From positions 53,191 to 110,734 of the forward strand of contig NW_014577517.1 of the NCBI RefSeq assembly GCF_000485595.1: DNA of 57,544 bases. The letters are read 5' to 3'. This document shows positions 35,190 to 45,764 of this stretch, piece after piece. The position numbers and the translations under genes are program-made. Position 1 is the stretch's first letter; each line of letters begins with the position of its first letter. This DNA comes from Priapulus caudatus (lineage: Eukaryota; Priapulida; Priapulimorpha; Priapulimorphida; Priapulidae). A model generated the notes under the pieces. The model did no database searches and was not told where the DNA came from. It saw only the letters and a program-made list of their open reading frames with translations.

Positions 35190-36118
35190 GTAAGTACGCC
35201 CTGGTGCCGCCCTCCACACACGTGTAACATGCTACACACACCTGACACGTATCAGAGCCATGTAATACATGTGCAACGCGGAATAATGCAGCTGTACACT
35301 TACGACACGAATCATTGCAATGTAACACACGTGCATCACCCTCATGAGCTCTTGCACAAGCTGCTTCGGCCTGCCCTGCCAGTATTGATGTCACGATCAT
35401 CGATTATACTCGATCATCGGTTGAACAGTTGCTCGAACCAAGCTCTTGGTTATCAAAATCCATAATCGATTTCATGGGGGAAAAAAATGAAAAAAATAAT
35501 CGAAATAAATGTAAAACTTGAACAAGAAAACTTGGAAAAGTAATGAGAATCAGAGATATCATCGCTAGTTCGAGAATCACCCGACATTTGCCGTAGTTAC
35601 TTCCTGTTGAGGGGCTAAAGCCTAGGACACACTAGGGATTTTATACGCTCATAGGGGCTTTATAGGCATTCAACACCCCGAGTAACCGATTGTAACCGAT
35701 CATCGGTTACTTGGGTCCAACCGATGATCGATTACGCAATTACAACCCATTGACATCAGTACCTGCCAGGTACGTACACCTGCCTCCGTCGAGTCTCGTC
35801 GATTTCCCATGATGCGTGCACCACGCATGCAACGTTACACACAGATGACATGTATCGTGCATACGACATGAATCTATGCACCGTAACACGTACAAGACAC
35901 GTATCATAGCACATTGATATTAATTGCGTGATATTAATTCGGTGGTCCGTCGTGACAGCGCACATCTTCCTTCCGTATTTCTTGTCCGGCAATCCTTCCT
36001 GTAATGTCCAGCGAGCCTCGTCCGGCCGTCCGCTGGGTAACCAGTGTTGCGTGCGCGTCGAGCTGCATTCCAGTGGGGAGGTTTCGCGAGCATGACGGCG
36101 TGTGTCTTACGTTCGCAG
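35190..36118 (+). other. Intron 2 with tandem exon-like and MITE-like repeats
   Basis: Contains two decayed echoes of exon 2's end (GAGCTC..CACAAGCTGCTTCGGCCTGCC at about 35345, beside the exon itself at 35153), CA-rich stretches, and the ACCGATGATCGATTA repeat at 35660-35760. The echo lacks a donor and is not expected to be spliced. The counterpart intron at 21090-22056 is error-rich. Confidence 0.6.
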
Positions 36119-36348
36119 GACCATAACTACGGGGCGCCACCGCCCCCGACGCCGCCGGCGTCGCCCACGCCGATGGTTGAGCCAGTCGAGGAGGTCGTCA
36201 AGGCCAAGGTCGAGAAAGTTCGCTTCCTCGGCGACGAGCGGACGCAGCTTATGCCGGCGCCCCCTCGCGGCGACGACAACGATGGGGATAGGCATCGCGC
36301 CGCCGCCGACTCGCACGCAACAGCCAACATACTCGACGCGATCGACAC
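36119..36348 (+). CDS. KMT2E: KMT2E/SETD5 ortholog, exon 3 (DHNYGA motif)
   Basis: Acceptor CGTTCGCAG, donor GTGAGT. Encodes residues 58-133 plus two bases. It opens with DHNYGAPPPPTPPASP, nearly identical to the conserved KMT2E block that precedes the PHD finger, then an acidic/basic stretch (VEPVEEVVKAKVEKV) and a low-complexity tail ending NILDAIDT. The final AC joins the G of exon 4 at 23205, which lies upstream in this window. The neighbouring copy of exon 4 at 37501 is broken. Confidence 0.92.
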
Positions 36349-37500
36349 GTGAGTGCTGCCAGACGTTCTGTGTGCTGTGTGCATGCATGGGAGTGTGAGA
36401 GCGTGCGTGAGAGCGTTCTGTGTGCTGTGTGTATGCATGGGAGTTTGTGACGAGCTCAGGCTGGTGAGGCCGTAGTTTGTGTGCTGAAGTCTGATGTGGC
36501 ATGTGTGCATGCCATGGAGTGTTGAGACGCGTGCGTGAGAGCGTTGCTCAGTGGTGCTGTGTGCATGCATTTCGGTGAGTTGTTGAGAGCAGTGGTGCAG
36601 AGCTTTGTGCGCCTTCAATACCCCATCCATTCTTTTCGATTTGTGGCCAGCAGAAAGCCGTGCGTTGGGAAGTGTGACGACCGATCGACGTCTGCGTGAA
36701 GAGCGTCATGAGAGCTGTTTCGGGTGCATGGTGAGCCGTGCTGCGTGCGTGGTTGTCGCGTTGCGAGCCGTCGCGTGCGTGCATGCATTGTGAGGTGCTC
36801 GTGCGGGCATGCGGCATGTGGTGCTCAGAGCGTGGGCACTGCCATGCATGTGAGCGTGCTTGCGTCGCGTGTCCGCGGAGCGGGACGGACGCGGACCTAG
36901 CGTGTTTCGATAGCGTGGGGCATGCATGCATGTGAGCGGTGCCTGAGCGTTTTTGCGCGCGTGGCGTGCGAGCCGTGGCTGCGTGCAGCGTGGCGTGCGA
37001 GCGTGGCAGCATGCATGCAATGTTGAGCTGTTAGATGCCGTGCGGTGCGTGTCGCAGTGCCGTTCTGTTTTGGCGACCCTTGACGCGTGAGATGACGTGC
37101 GTGTGTCAGTGTAGGGTGCTGCCGTCAGCTGTGCGTGTGCGATCGACGTACGTCGTGTGTGGTGTGTAGTCGCGAGCGTAGTGTGCGTGCGCGTGGTTTC
37201 GAGCGTTGCGTGTGTCGCGGATTGGCGTCGCGCGTGCGTGTGTGTGAAGCGTGCTGCGTGCGTGTTGATGCGTGGGGTGGTGTGTGTGTGCGAGCATTGT
37301 GTGCGTGGTGCGTTTGCGTCAGCGTGCCGGTGCTGCGTTGCGTGCGTATCTTTTTCACCCTCTGCGTCTGCAGTGGCTTAGAGAGCTGTTTGTGTATTGT
37401 AACACATACTGAAGGCATGCGACTGTCGTGGTAACGTTACCTTGAGGCAGGAGAGCGCCGATGTAACATGTGTGAGGACCTGAGCGACGTGTTGCTACAG

Positions 37501-37616
37501 GGGTCGTGAAGAAGGCTATGATTTAGAGATGGAGTTAGTGGCAGCAGCGGCTGCAGATTGTTGCAGGAAGCTGAAGCCATGCACGAATGGTCGGCCAGCA
37601 CCACCAGGTGCATCTG
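37501..37616 (+). pseudogene. Error-rich copy of exon 4
   Basis: Matches 23205-23315 with several extra bases (ATTTAGAGATGG for ATAGAGATGG, TTGCAGGAAGC for TGCAGAAGC). One creates an in-frame TAG. The splice sites are preserved. Confidence 0.75.
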
Positions 37617-38005
37617 GTAGGTGTGTTCTCTCACCTCTCATTGTTTGCTTTGCCCCCCTCCCTTTGCAGCCATCCCTCCCCTCCTTCCCTCATCCGCTTT
37701 TCATACTCCCTTCCCATTTCGCCTCCCTCTCTGCTTCTCACCTTCCCTATTCCTTCACTTCTCCTCTCCGTCTCTTTCGCATGATCAGATTTCTCCAATC
37801 ATCTCTTTTAAATCATCTCAACTCAGATGAACTCAGCCAATAACTCAGCAGCAGAACAAAAGGTGTCACATTCCATGCCATGTTATGATCATTTCGAAGT
37901 TGTTGTTTGTCACTCATGTCATGGTATCCGACTCATCCTTTCACGGATGTACTGGTGCATCCCTATAACAAGTCCGGGTACGTCTCTCTCTCCTCTCTAG
38001 TTCAG

Positions 38006-38065
38006 CGGCACTTTTTCGCATGCTCAGCAATGACGAACGGTACATGATATGCTGCGACAGTGTCT
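38006..38065 (+). pseudogene. Error-rich copy of exon 5
   Basis: Corresponds to 23671-23718. A run of inserted T and extra bases (CACTTTTTCGCATGCTCAGC) breaks the PHD frame, and the donor reads CTTAAGT in place of CTGTAAGT. Confidence 0.7.
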
Positions 38066-38410
38066 TAAGTATCACTGTGTCGCGCGGCGCCCCCTGAACG
38101 GCGAGCAGTCGCAGATGTTCTCCTCACGACAATCAGTGCACAAATATGCTAGCGGGGGCGGGGGTCTGGAGGGCGTATTTCGTCAGTTTCCGGCAGACGG
38201 ATGGTTCGAGTTTCAGGCTGTTCAAAGCTGCCGCTAGAAGTGCTGGCAGATGCACGGTGTGTGGTTTTTAGGCCGCGGACAGCGTGCTGGCTGGTGATGG
38301 CATCGTTCTCCGCGCCCGCGTGTTGCGCGTGGTAAACCGCTGATCTTTACGCCTCGCTGCGTCGTTTGTGCCTGCCATTAAGGGTTCAATTTTGCGCTGA
38401 TGTGTTCGTG

Positions 38411-39330
38411 TTTTTGTAGCCATCTGACATAGTCAGTAATTGCAGCTTGCTTCAATCGCGGATTTGCTGTCCGTCCGTCCGGTACTGTCCGTCCGTCGTC
38501 CGTCCGCTCCGTTCGCCTCGTTCGCCGTCAACAGATTTTGGCCACAAATCTTAACGCCTCGACGTACGCGTCAACGATATTCTGGGCACATTGGGGGAGT
38601 CGTCACACCACGAGTTGGGATGTCCGAAAGCTGCTCGGGGGGTACCAAAAGGTCAAGGGCAAGAGGTGTAAAAGAAGGCGGAAACATTCACTCCTTACTT
38701 ACAGTATAGGGAGAAATGCCAAGTGGGGGGGGGAAAAAAAAGGTGGGGGGGGGGCGGGCCGCCCCAAAGGGGAATTGCGGGCAACAATCTAAAACGGCGT
38801 CGACTTAGGCTTGTGCGATAGTCGGTATATAGCATCATGGTCAGGAAAAGCCATCGCGTGCACAAAATCTGAGAGGTCAAGGGTCATGGGCACAGGGCAG
38901 ACGTTTAGACATTTTCTGAGGACCATGCGGTCTGACGGATGCGCATATGAAAAAACTTTTTTGCCTCTCAGCGTAGACTAGCTTTTTATGGCCTTTATGA
39001 AGAACATGAAATGTTACCGTCTGCTGACATGCCGAAGACGTAAATGTCGGGTATCAACCTTTTGACCTTCAAGAGGAGCGGTTAAACCATGGATCTTGTT
39101 TACTGTCTGTTAGAAAGAATTTGAAAATAGAACAGAGAAAAGAATTAGAGATAAGAAATAGAAAATAAATAAAATACAGGCAAAATAGAAAAAAGATGAT
39201 ATGAGGCTACAATGTCACAGTGAACATTTCAACAAAGCTATTTTGGTTCTTGAAGAGAGTTTATGCTTCTGATCGTATTAATTTCCAAAGCTGGCATTCT
39301 GTACTGTCAGTATGTTACATGTAACGTATG
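38411..39330 (+). repeat. Repeat family 1, long copy
   Basis: Starts TTTTTGTAGCCATCTGACAT (diverged or error-rich), with CCGTCC repeats at 38468-38515, GTCAACAGATTTTGG, a GGGGGAGTCGTC block, homopolymer G runs (38727-38755), then TTTTGACCTTCAAGAGG and TATGTTACATGTAACGTATG. Same order as the copy at 3851 and the inverted copy at 34700-34080. No coding capacity. Confidence 0.65.
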
Positions 39331-40178
39331 CCACTGCCAGTGCATGTGGTGGTGGTATTGTGTAGTTTTTGCCTGCATTAATTGGTTACAGGTGGCAGCT
39401 CTCTATTGCAGCCTGTAGGCTTGCGTAGGTAAATGGAAGAGTGCTTACCTATTCTGTCTTGCAAATAGTTGTTGCTACTACGTACGATGGGAGCTTCCAT
39501 CTTTAATCTGAAGACACTTAAACGTACGCGCCTTCTTATGGCAACTTTCATAACGATCCCAACGAACATTCCTTTGAGAAGGTTCCTGATACCATCCCTG
39601 TGCATTCCACTGTTTCGGCGTGTATGTGAACACGTTTGGGACTAACAGGGTTTACTAGAATCCCACCACTCCACCACAGAGTCACTGCAGTAGACGTTAG
39701 ATGAGCGCTGTCGCTCCGCGGCACTTGTTTGGCATTTGTGGGTAAACGTATTTGCGCATCTTCATACACTGTGGTTTTGCTCAGCAGCGATACCATCGTA
39801 GCAGTAGTGTTGATGGAGTTACGTAGCAGGTCGTCGCGTAGCGGGTCGTCGCGTAGCATGTCGCCGCGTAGCGGGTCGTCGCATAGCATGTCGCCGCGTA
39901 GCGGGTCGTCGCGTAGCAGGTTGTTGTGTGCGTTCATGCGTTGAAATGAGCATGCAATGTGTGGTCTCACGTGTGTTTCTAACTCACGTTTTTCAATTTC
40001 AAGTTGAATGGCCCCCACATTTCAGATCACGCTCGAGCGCGTTCGAACACGCGTGCCTCCCACCGAGTCCCACGTATATTGCTAACACCACTCCGCAACG
40101 TGTAAAATAATTTTGAGCCTCCTCTCCATACATGCATTCCCATGAAACCGATGTGTGTTGTGTTTGTTGTTGCTGCAG
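39331..40178 (+). repeat. Intron 5 repeat-rich sequence, including CGTCGCGTAGC tandem
   Basis: Contains GCAGCCTACAGGCC-type repeat (as at 5523 and 33886) and a 10- to 20-bp tandem of GTCGTCGCGTAGC units at 39828-39920. Open frames across it (SRSGSSR type) come from the tandem. Confidence 0.6.
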
Positions 40179-40205
40179 GGTCTGGCAGTACTGTGACTGC
40201 ATGCA
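40179..40205 (+). pseudogene. Truncated copy of PHD exon 6 start
   Basis: GCTGCAG then GGTCTGGCAGTACTGTGACT and GCATGCA, against GGTGTGGCAGCACTGTGACT in the true exon at 41507. Similarity stops after about 27 bases, and the sequence then runs on as C-rich repeat and one minisatellite unit. The acceptor is intact, so cryptic splicing is conceivable, but only a few codons would be used. Confidence 0.7.
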
Positions 40206-40286
40206 CCCAGGACAGCCTCGCTCTCCCTCACTCCCTCCCTCCATACATACACCTGTACAGCTCTGACGTGCGTTGTGCTTGGTACA

Positions 40287-41067
40287 TACATCAAGAGTAC
40301 ATAATAGAGAAGAGTATGACACACACTGTTTTAACAGCGTTTTGCATAGTTTTCAACTTTGAATTAGAATTTATTCTAGATCAATATGTGAATAAATATA
40401 TTCAAACTTTACCTTGTTTTGTTCTCTGATTCTCCCTTAATCATACGACACAACCAGTTTACCTGAAAATCGTATGTGTTCTTCAAAAAAGTTCTTTGAA
40501 TACGACAGTTTCACACCGGTTTCCCCACGATTTGCATCTCTCCGATAACAGTTGAATAGCGGTGGCAGCACGAGGTTGTTACTACGGGACGCTGGGGGCT
40601 GTTGGGGGATATTAGGTAAGCACAGTAACAGCACTTGTTTCACTTCATTATCATCAGGAACACAGCTAAAATCAGCTGCTAGCTCGCCGTCAGCACACAT
40701 TTATTTTTAGCATGCTGGAAACGCAATACACACTGCATATATACTATAATTTGATGCCTAATATCCCCAACAGCCCCCAGGGTCCCGTAGTAACAACCTC
40801 GTGCTGCCGCCGCTATTAAACTGTTATCGGAGAGATGCAAATCGTGGGGAAAACGGTGTGAAACCGTGTCGTATTCAAAGAACTTTTTTGAAGAACACAT
40901 ACGATTTTCAGGTAAACTGGTGGTGTCATATGATTACGGGAGAATCAGAGAACAAAACAAAGTAAAGCTTGAATATATTTATTCACATATTGATAGAATA
41001 AATTCAAGTTGAAAACTACGCAAAACGCTGTTAAAACAGTGTCATACTCTTCTCTATTATGTACTCT
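40287..41067. mobile_element. Foldback element with ~300-bp inverted arms
   Basis: The left arm (from TCAAGAGTACATAATAGAGA at 40290) and right arm (ending TCTCTATTATGTACTCTTGA at about 41070) are inverted repeats. They share TTCTTTGAATACGAC and CGTATTCAAAGAA, and CCCAACAGCCCCCAG and CTGGGGGCTGTTGGG. A spacer of about 130 bp lies between. It sits within the 43-bp minisatellite, which flanks it on both sides. No transposase gene is seen. Confidence 0.7.
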
Positions 41068-41077
41068 TGACATACAT

Positions 41078-41495
41078 ACACTTGTACATCTCTGACGTGT
41101 GTTATGCTTGGTACGTGCATACACCTGTACATCTCTGACGTGTGTTGTGCTTGGTACGTGCATACACCTGTACATCTCTGACGTGTGTTGTGCTTGGTAT
41201 GTGCATACACCTGTACACCTCTGACGTGTGTTGTGCTTGGTACGTGCATACACCTGTACATCTCTGACGTGTGTTGTGCTTGGTACGTGCATACACCTGT
41301 ACACCTCTGACGTGTGTTGTGCTTGGTACGTGCATACACCTGTACACCTCTGACGTGTGTTGCTTGCTTGTACGTGATACACCTGTAACCTCTGACGTGT
41401 GTGCTTTGGTACATGGCAATACACCTGTACACCTCTGACGTGTGTTGTGCTTGGTACATACAGACACCTGTACATCCCTGACATGTGTCGTGTGT
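41078..41495. repeat. 43-bp minisatellite, about ten units, just before PHD exon 6
   Basis: Units of the form ACACCTGTACATCTCTGACG plus TGTGTTGTGCTTGGTACGTGCAT, spaced 43 bp (for example 41121 and 41164). Each holds TGACGTGTG. The last units (41345-41420) have lost bases. The array ends only 10-15 bp before the acceptor. Long open frames on the - strand (TSEVYRCMHVPSTTHV repeats) are an effect of the array cycling through three frames. Confidence 0.85.
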
Positions 41496-41506
41496 TGTCA
41501 CTGCAG

Positions 41507-41658
41507 GGTGTGGCAGCACTGTGACTGCATGCAGCTGGATCGGCATTCGCTGCCTGAGAACTACCTGTGTGAGAAGTGCAACCCGCGGCCCATCGACAAG
41601 TACCGCGCCATCGCGCTGCAGGTGAAAAAGAAGGACGAACTCATCTACGATGTCAACG
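41507..41658 (+). CDS. KMT2E: KMT2E/SETD5 ortholog, exon 6 (second half of PHD finger)
   Basis: Acceptor TCACTGCAG, donor GTGAGT. Encodes residues 188-237: VWQHCDCMQLDRHSLPENY then LCEKCNPRPIDKYRA and a basic tail ending YDVN. It supplies W189 (the H3K4me3-binding tryptophan of the family), H191 and C194 (third ligand pair) and C208/C211 (fourth pair). The final G completes Gly238 with GT of exon 7. This copy is intact; only fragments exist elsewhere. Confidence 0.93.
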
Positions 41659-41919
41659 GTGAGTCGCGCCGTCCCCACGCGCGCGCGAGTTGACGCAACG
41701 CTCGCAATTATGTTAAGCTTTATGTTGGCGAATTGGCGATCGGTTGGTCACGCAACTTTTGCGTTTACACTGCGATTCTCGGCTGTATTGGAAAAGTTGC
41801 GTCCAATTTGCCAACGCAAAGTGTTGTGTGTAAACCCAGTGAGGGAGCGTGGATGATCTGCCACGAATTGTTTGGCAGTGTGTGTGTGTGAGTGGGTGGC
41901 CCGTTTCGACTCTCCCCGT

Positions 41920-42360
41920 ACCCCGCATCCGTCTCTTCTTCCCTGCACCCGCTCTCCGGCTCCCCGTCAACCCCCATCTCCCTAGTCCCACATTCCCCCC
42001 CATCTCCCGGCATCCCCCCGTCACCTGTCCATCTCCGCGCCATCCCCTCAGACCCCCATCTCGCCCGCGTTCACCCGGCATCTACCCATTCCCCGCTATC
42101 CCTCCGTCAGACCCCCAATTCTCCCCCATCCCCGTCAGACAGTCAGACCACCCAATTCACCCGTCCCATCACCCCGCTGTCCCGGCGTCTCCCGGCATCC
42201 TGTCAGACCTCCGCTCCCGGTCCCCCCGTCTCCGCATCCCGTCAAACTCCGTCTCCTGGCATCCTGTCAGACCCCATCACCTCGCGTCCCCCCATCTCCC
42301 GGCATCCCTGTCAGATCCCCATCTCCTGACGCTCCAGGACAATCCTCAACTCCCATCTCG
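41920..42360. repeat. C-rich minisatellite (CCCCGTCAGACC / CATCTCCCGGCAT) in intron 6
   Basis: Units of roughly 28-30 bp with CCCATCTCCCGGCATCCC and GTCAGACC. The proline/serine-rich open frames are artefacts of the array. The intact version is at 48552-48895. Confidence 0.8.
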
Positions 42361-42416
42361 TGTCGCGGCAGGCTGCGCAGTATAGCGCGTCAACATCTCT
42401 CCTGCGTGCGTTGCAG

Positions 42417-42683
42417 TACAGCGCGACGGACAGTCACACCGAATCGAATCTCTACACATGAACGACTCAGCTGCGCTCCCCGGCGAGCAGCGCTGCGCCG
42501 GCGAGGCCCGTGCACCCCTCGCGCCTCCGCAACGCCCCACCTCGTCGCTGCCCGCAAACAGCAGCATCAGCCAAGCTAAAAGCGTAAGATGAAGGAGAAG
42601 CTCAGTTAAACAAGCTGCAAGATGCAACGAGAGCAAGAAGCTGGAGACTCGCGCCACCGCCGCAACAACATCGCCAACTCAAG
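42417..42683 (+). pseudogene. Error-rich copy of exon 7
   Basis: Corresponds to 48942-49201. Starts after TTGCAG with TACAGCGCGACGGACAGTC (the leading G and later bases lost or added). It holds multiple frameshifts and lacks the GT of the donor (CAAGTATCC). Confidence 0.75.
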
Positions 42684-43060
42684 TATCCGTGGCGTCGCAG
42701 CTTTCAGTTTCATTCTCACTCCGTTCTGCACTTATATATATACCTTGTACAGCTATTACCTATGCACGATACTATATACTTATTTACTTTTGTCTTACTG
42801 TGTGTATTGTACTTGTTACTACAGTGATACTTAGTGTTAACTGTGTTACTTTGTGCACTGTTACTTGTTTTGTGAGTTTATTACTTTTCTGTAGATTACT
42901 TTAACTATATTACTTATAGTTGTTATATATTACCGGATTAATATTAACTGTGGTACTACTGTTTACCTTATGTCGTACTTGTATCCTGCATTTACTTACT
43001 TTCGTTTACCTATGTACCGTGTGTTACTTGGCTCACGATAACTTTCGCATCGCGTACGAG

Positions 43061-43331
43061 AATACTGCGGAGAAGAATGGAGAAATCAGTCAGGCAGCAG
43101 CAACAGCGAGCAGCAGACGCCCGCATAAGCGACCTGCGCACACGAGCGTTGACCCGACGCGAGGCGCCGACGACCTCCTGGACAGCGCGGGACACCCGGA
43201 CGAGCAGACACAGTGGCGCGCAGCAGCGAGCGCGTACAGCCTGCCACATATCAACACGTAAACCGCCGTGAGTGCCTGTCACAAAACTGCGCGCACAAGA
43301 ACGGCCATCACATCACACGACACGACCTCAG
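43061..43331 (+). pseudogene. Error-rich copy of exon 8
   Basis: Matches 49596-49886 but is about 20 bp shorter through scattered deletions in the alanine- and glycine-coding GC-rich part. The acceptor is damaged (TACGAG for CGACAG). Confidence 0.7.
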
Positions 43332-43794
43332 GTCAGAGCATTCATATGATCCGCCCGCTTTCTCCCTCTCTGCTTACCTGTCCTCTCTCTCCGTCTTCTC
43401 TTACCCTCTTCTATTGCTCTCTCTCCTCTCCCTCTCTCCGCAATATATTTGTTAAATTTTAACCATGTAATTTATGGTATATGTATGTGCAGTATGATGT
43501 GACATAGTGTGACGCAGCAAAACTGATTTGACATCCCTTTTTTCTCTCTCTCAACACTCTCTGTTCCTCTCTACCGTCCATCCCTGTTATCTCTCTCTTT
43601 CGTTCACCTTCCTCTCGTCTCTCTTTTCTCCATAACTACTACTTAATATTTTGTTATATATATTCAGTTATTTCATGCGTTTGGCAGAAGACTGCACGAC
43701 CGCTGTTTAAGCCTCTCGTATCATTTATCAACTAATACATATCAACGTAATTTATATATTAACAATATGTATATGTTGTGCTGTTCTGCTTCAC

Positions 43795-43993
43795 CTATTC
43801 AGCTGTCGATGCACTGCAGCGCGCACTGTGTGCGGTGCGGACGTCGGCGCGTGGCGACTGGTTCCGCGACGGCGCCGTCGCGGCCCTCATTATCACGAGG
43901 CAACGCTCCGCAGGACAGCTCGTTGCGAGTACTACGGCGCGTTATGCAGCACGCGAGTGGAGGCGAGAGCCCGCCGCACCACGTCCACAAGAC
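43795..43993 (+). pseudogene. Error-rich copy of exon 9
   Basis: Corresponds to 50371-50576. The acceptor TTTCAGGTG has become TATTCAG, and small deletions break the SET-domain frame several times. The donor GTGAGT is changed to TGTGTAG. Confidence 0.7.
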
Positions 43994-44195
43994 TGTGTAG
44001 CTAAACGACAGCCCGCGGGTGGTGGGGTGGGGGGGCGAACGAGCAAATTTGCTTGACATACTCTTGACGTTATTTTTTCTCTAGAGTGTGACAGAATTGT
44101 TTTGCTAGCAAGGTACTGAGGTTTGCTCGATTTACATGATTGGAATAAGTCGAAACAAAAAGTTTACCCCCCATGACTAATGTTAAGACCCCTAG

Positions 44196-44705
44196 CGCAA
44201 AGGCTTTTTGTTCTTTTTTTGGGGTGGGTATTTTTCGTGGTTATTCCTTTTGTTGAGGTTTTTTGGTGGGGGGTTTTGGTTTGTTAGTGTTTAGTTAGGG
44301 TAAAGGGTGGGGGAGGTGGTAGTTTGTCTTTTTGGTAGGGTGGTTTTTGTTTGGTTTCGGGTTTTCTTAGTTGGTTTTTTGTTTTTGGTTGTTAGCTGTA
44401 GTTTGGGGGTCTGTTTTTTTGGGGGGTTTGGTTGGGTTTTTGAGATTTCTTTTTTCAGGTTTTTTTCTGGTGTTGGGGTTGTTTTAGGGTTTTTTTAAGG
44501 TTTTGTTTGTTAGTTATTTTTGTTTTTTCTTTTTGTTTTGTTTAGGTTGATTGTTCGGGGGTTATTTGGGTTTTTTTTTCGTTGTTATTTTTATTTTTTT
44601 TTGTTTATTTTTTTATATGGTTTTTGTTTATTTTTGTACTCGTTAGTTTTTTCTTTATTTTCTCGTTGTTTCTTGTGTGTTTTTATTTATTCTTGTTTTT
44701 TTTTT
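44196..44705. other. G/T-only low-complexity insert
   Basis: About 500 bp composed almost entirely of T and G, with very few A or C. The matching position in the second block (50873/50874) has nothing: flank and Penelope-like terminus join directly. It contains several GGGG runs. Likely a low-quality read segment; a real G/T-rich insertion at the element border is the alternative. Confidence 0.75.
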
Positions 44706-45715
44706 TTAATGTTACCAACCCGTGCTGGTTATAACGTACCGCCGACGTTTCGCCTCCTTCAGGAAGCCTATTCTCAAGCTAACTGAATTTAATCAGGTTG
44801 ACACCAGATGTTTGGGCGCTCAATAGCTTAGTCCACACGTGACTAATCCGTATCCCCCCTCGTCCCGGTTAGATATTTGGGTTCGGATCCAGATGGCCTC
44901 CTGCAATCCAACCCTGATCTTGTTAGCTCAGCCGACAGATCGATCTGCATTCCTCCCAACGATGTCCCGAGGACTTCACTGTTGTCCTTCGCTACACTGC
45001 ATCAGGTGATCCCGGCATTCTTGTGATTTCCGGTAGCCGACTGTTTCCGCCCCTATTGAAAGATTTGGGTGCTACGTGTCTACCTCCTTTTGGTTCTTTA
45101 CCGGGTTTAATTTTCGGTCGGTTTCTCCAATGTAACTTCTTTCACACCACTAGCATCACGTATTTATAGATCGCGATCCGTAATTTGTGCCATGTCTTTT
45201 CTGTCTTTAGGATCCTACTAAAAGCCGCTTTTAGAGCTTTCAAACGGTCCACTGTGACGCACACCTGCATTTTTAGACGTGGGGCTGAACAACGTCCCGA
45301 CCCTGACTGTAGGGCTAGACGATCACGGTCTTCGGGTTTCCCGTGGAGTTTTATGTTCGGATGATGTTTCCCCCGTTTCATCTCCTTGACACTTTATCGA
45401 GTGTCCAATTGGGATAGCTCATTTCCCTAAAGCGTTCTTAACCTGCTGACCGCGCTTCAGCTTCCCGGTCCTCACTTCTTCCGCTTAAAGTTTGTCTCTA
45501 CTATCTAGTAGCGGTCCGTACCACAGACAGTTTTGTGGTTGACTGTGTCGGTGTGAGTGAAGTTTAAAACTGGTCCGTGATTAAATTTCATTATCTTGAG
45601 AAAGCTTCCTGACAGTAGGAGAAACGTCAGCTGTACGTTTCATACCAGACGTTGTAACAATTAACTTTTAATCTATATTCTTCTACCAACCGAATGAACT
45701 TATTCAATGACCCCC
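44706..45715 (-). mobile_element. Penelope-like element, error-rich copy
   Basis: Same element as 50874-51895, with terminal inverted repeats (CCGACGTTTCGCCTCC at 44742 and its inverse near 45625). A 79-codon piece on the - strand (45381-45142) keeps part of the C-terminal reverse-transcriptase region. Many short insertions and deletions break the rest. Confidence 0.7.
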
Positions 45716-45764
45716 TAGCCGTAGCCCGGACGGGAGTGGGATAGATCTTTTCCTTGGCGGCCGG

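Noticed and set aside
41031-41678. 215-codon - strand frame with TYQAQHTSE repeats
   Set aside because: Product of the 43-bp minisatellite cycling through frames, antisense to exon 6.
44307-44786. Phe/Leu/Val-rich membrane-like proteins
   Set aside because: They are translations of the G/T-only stretch and have no counterpart in the sister copy.
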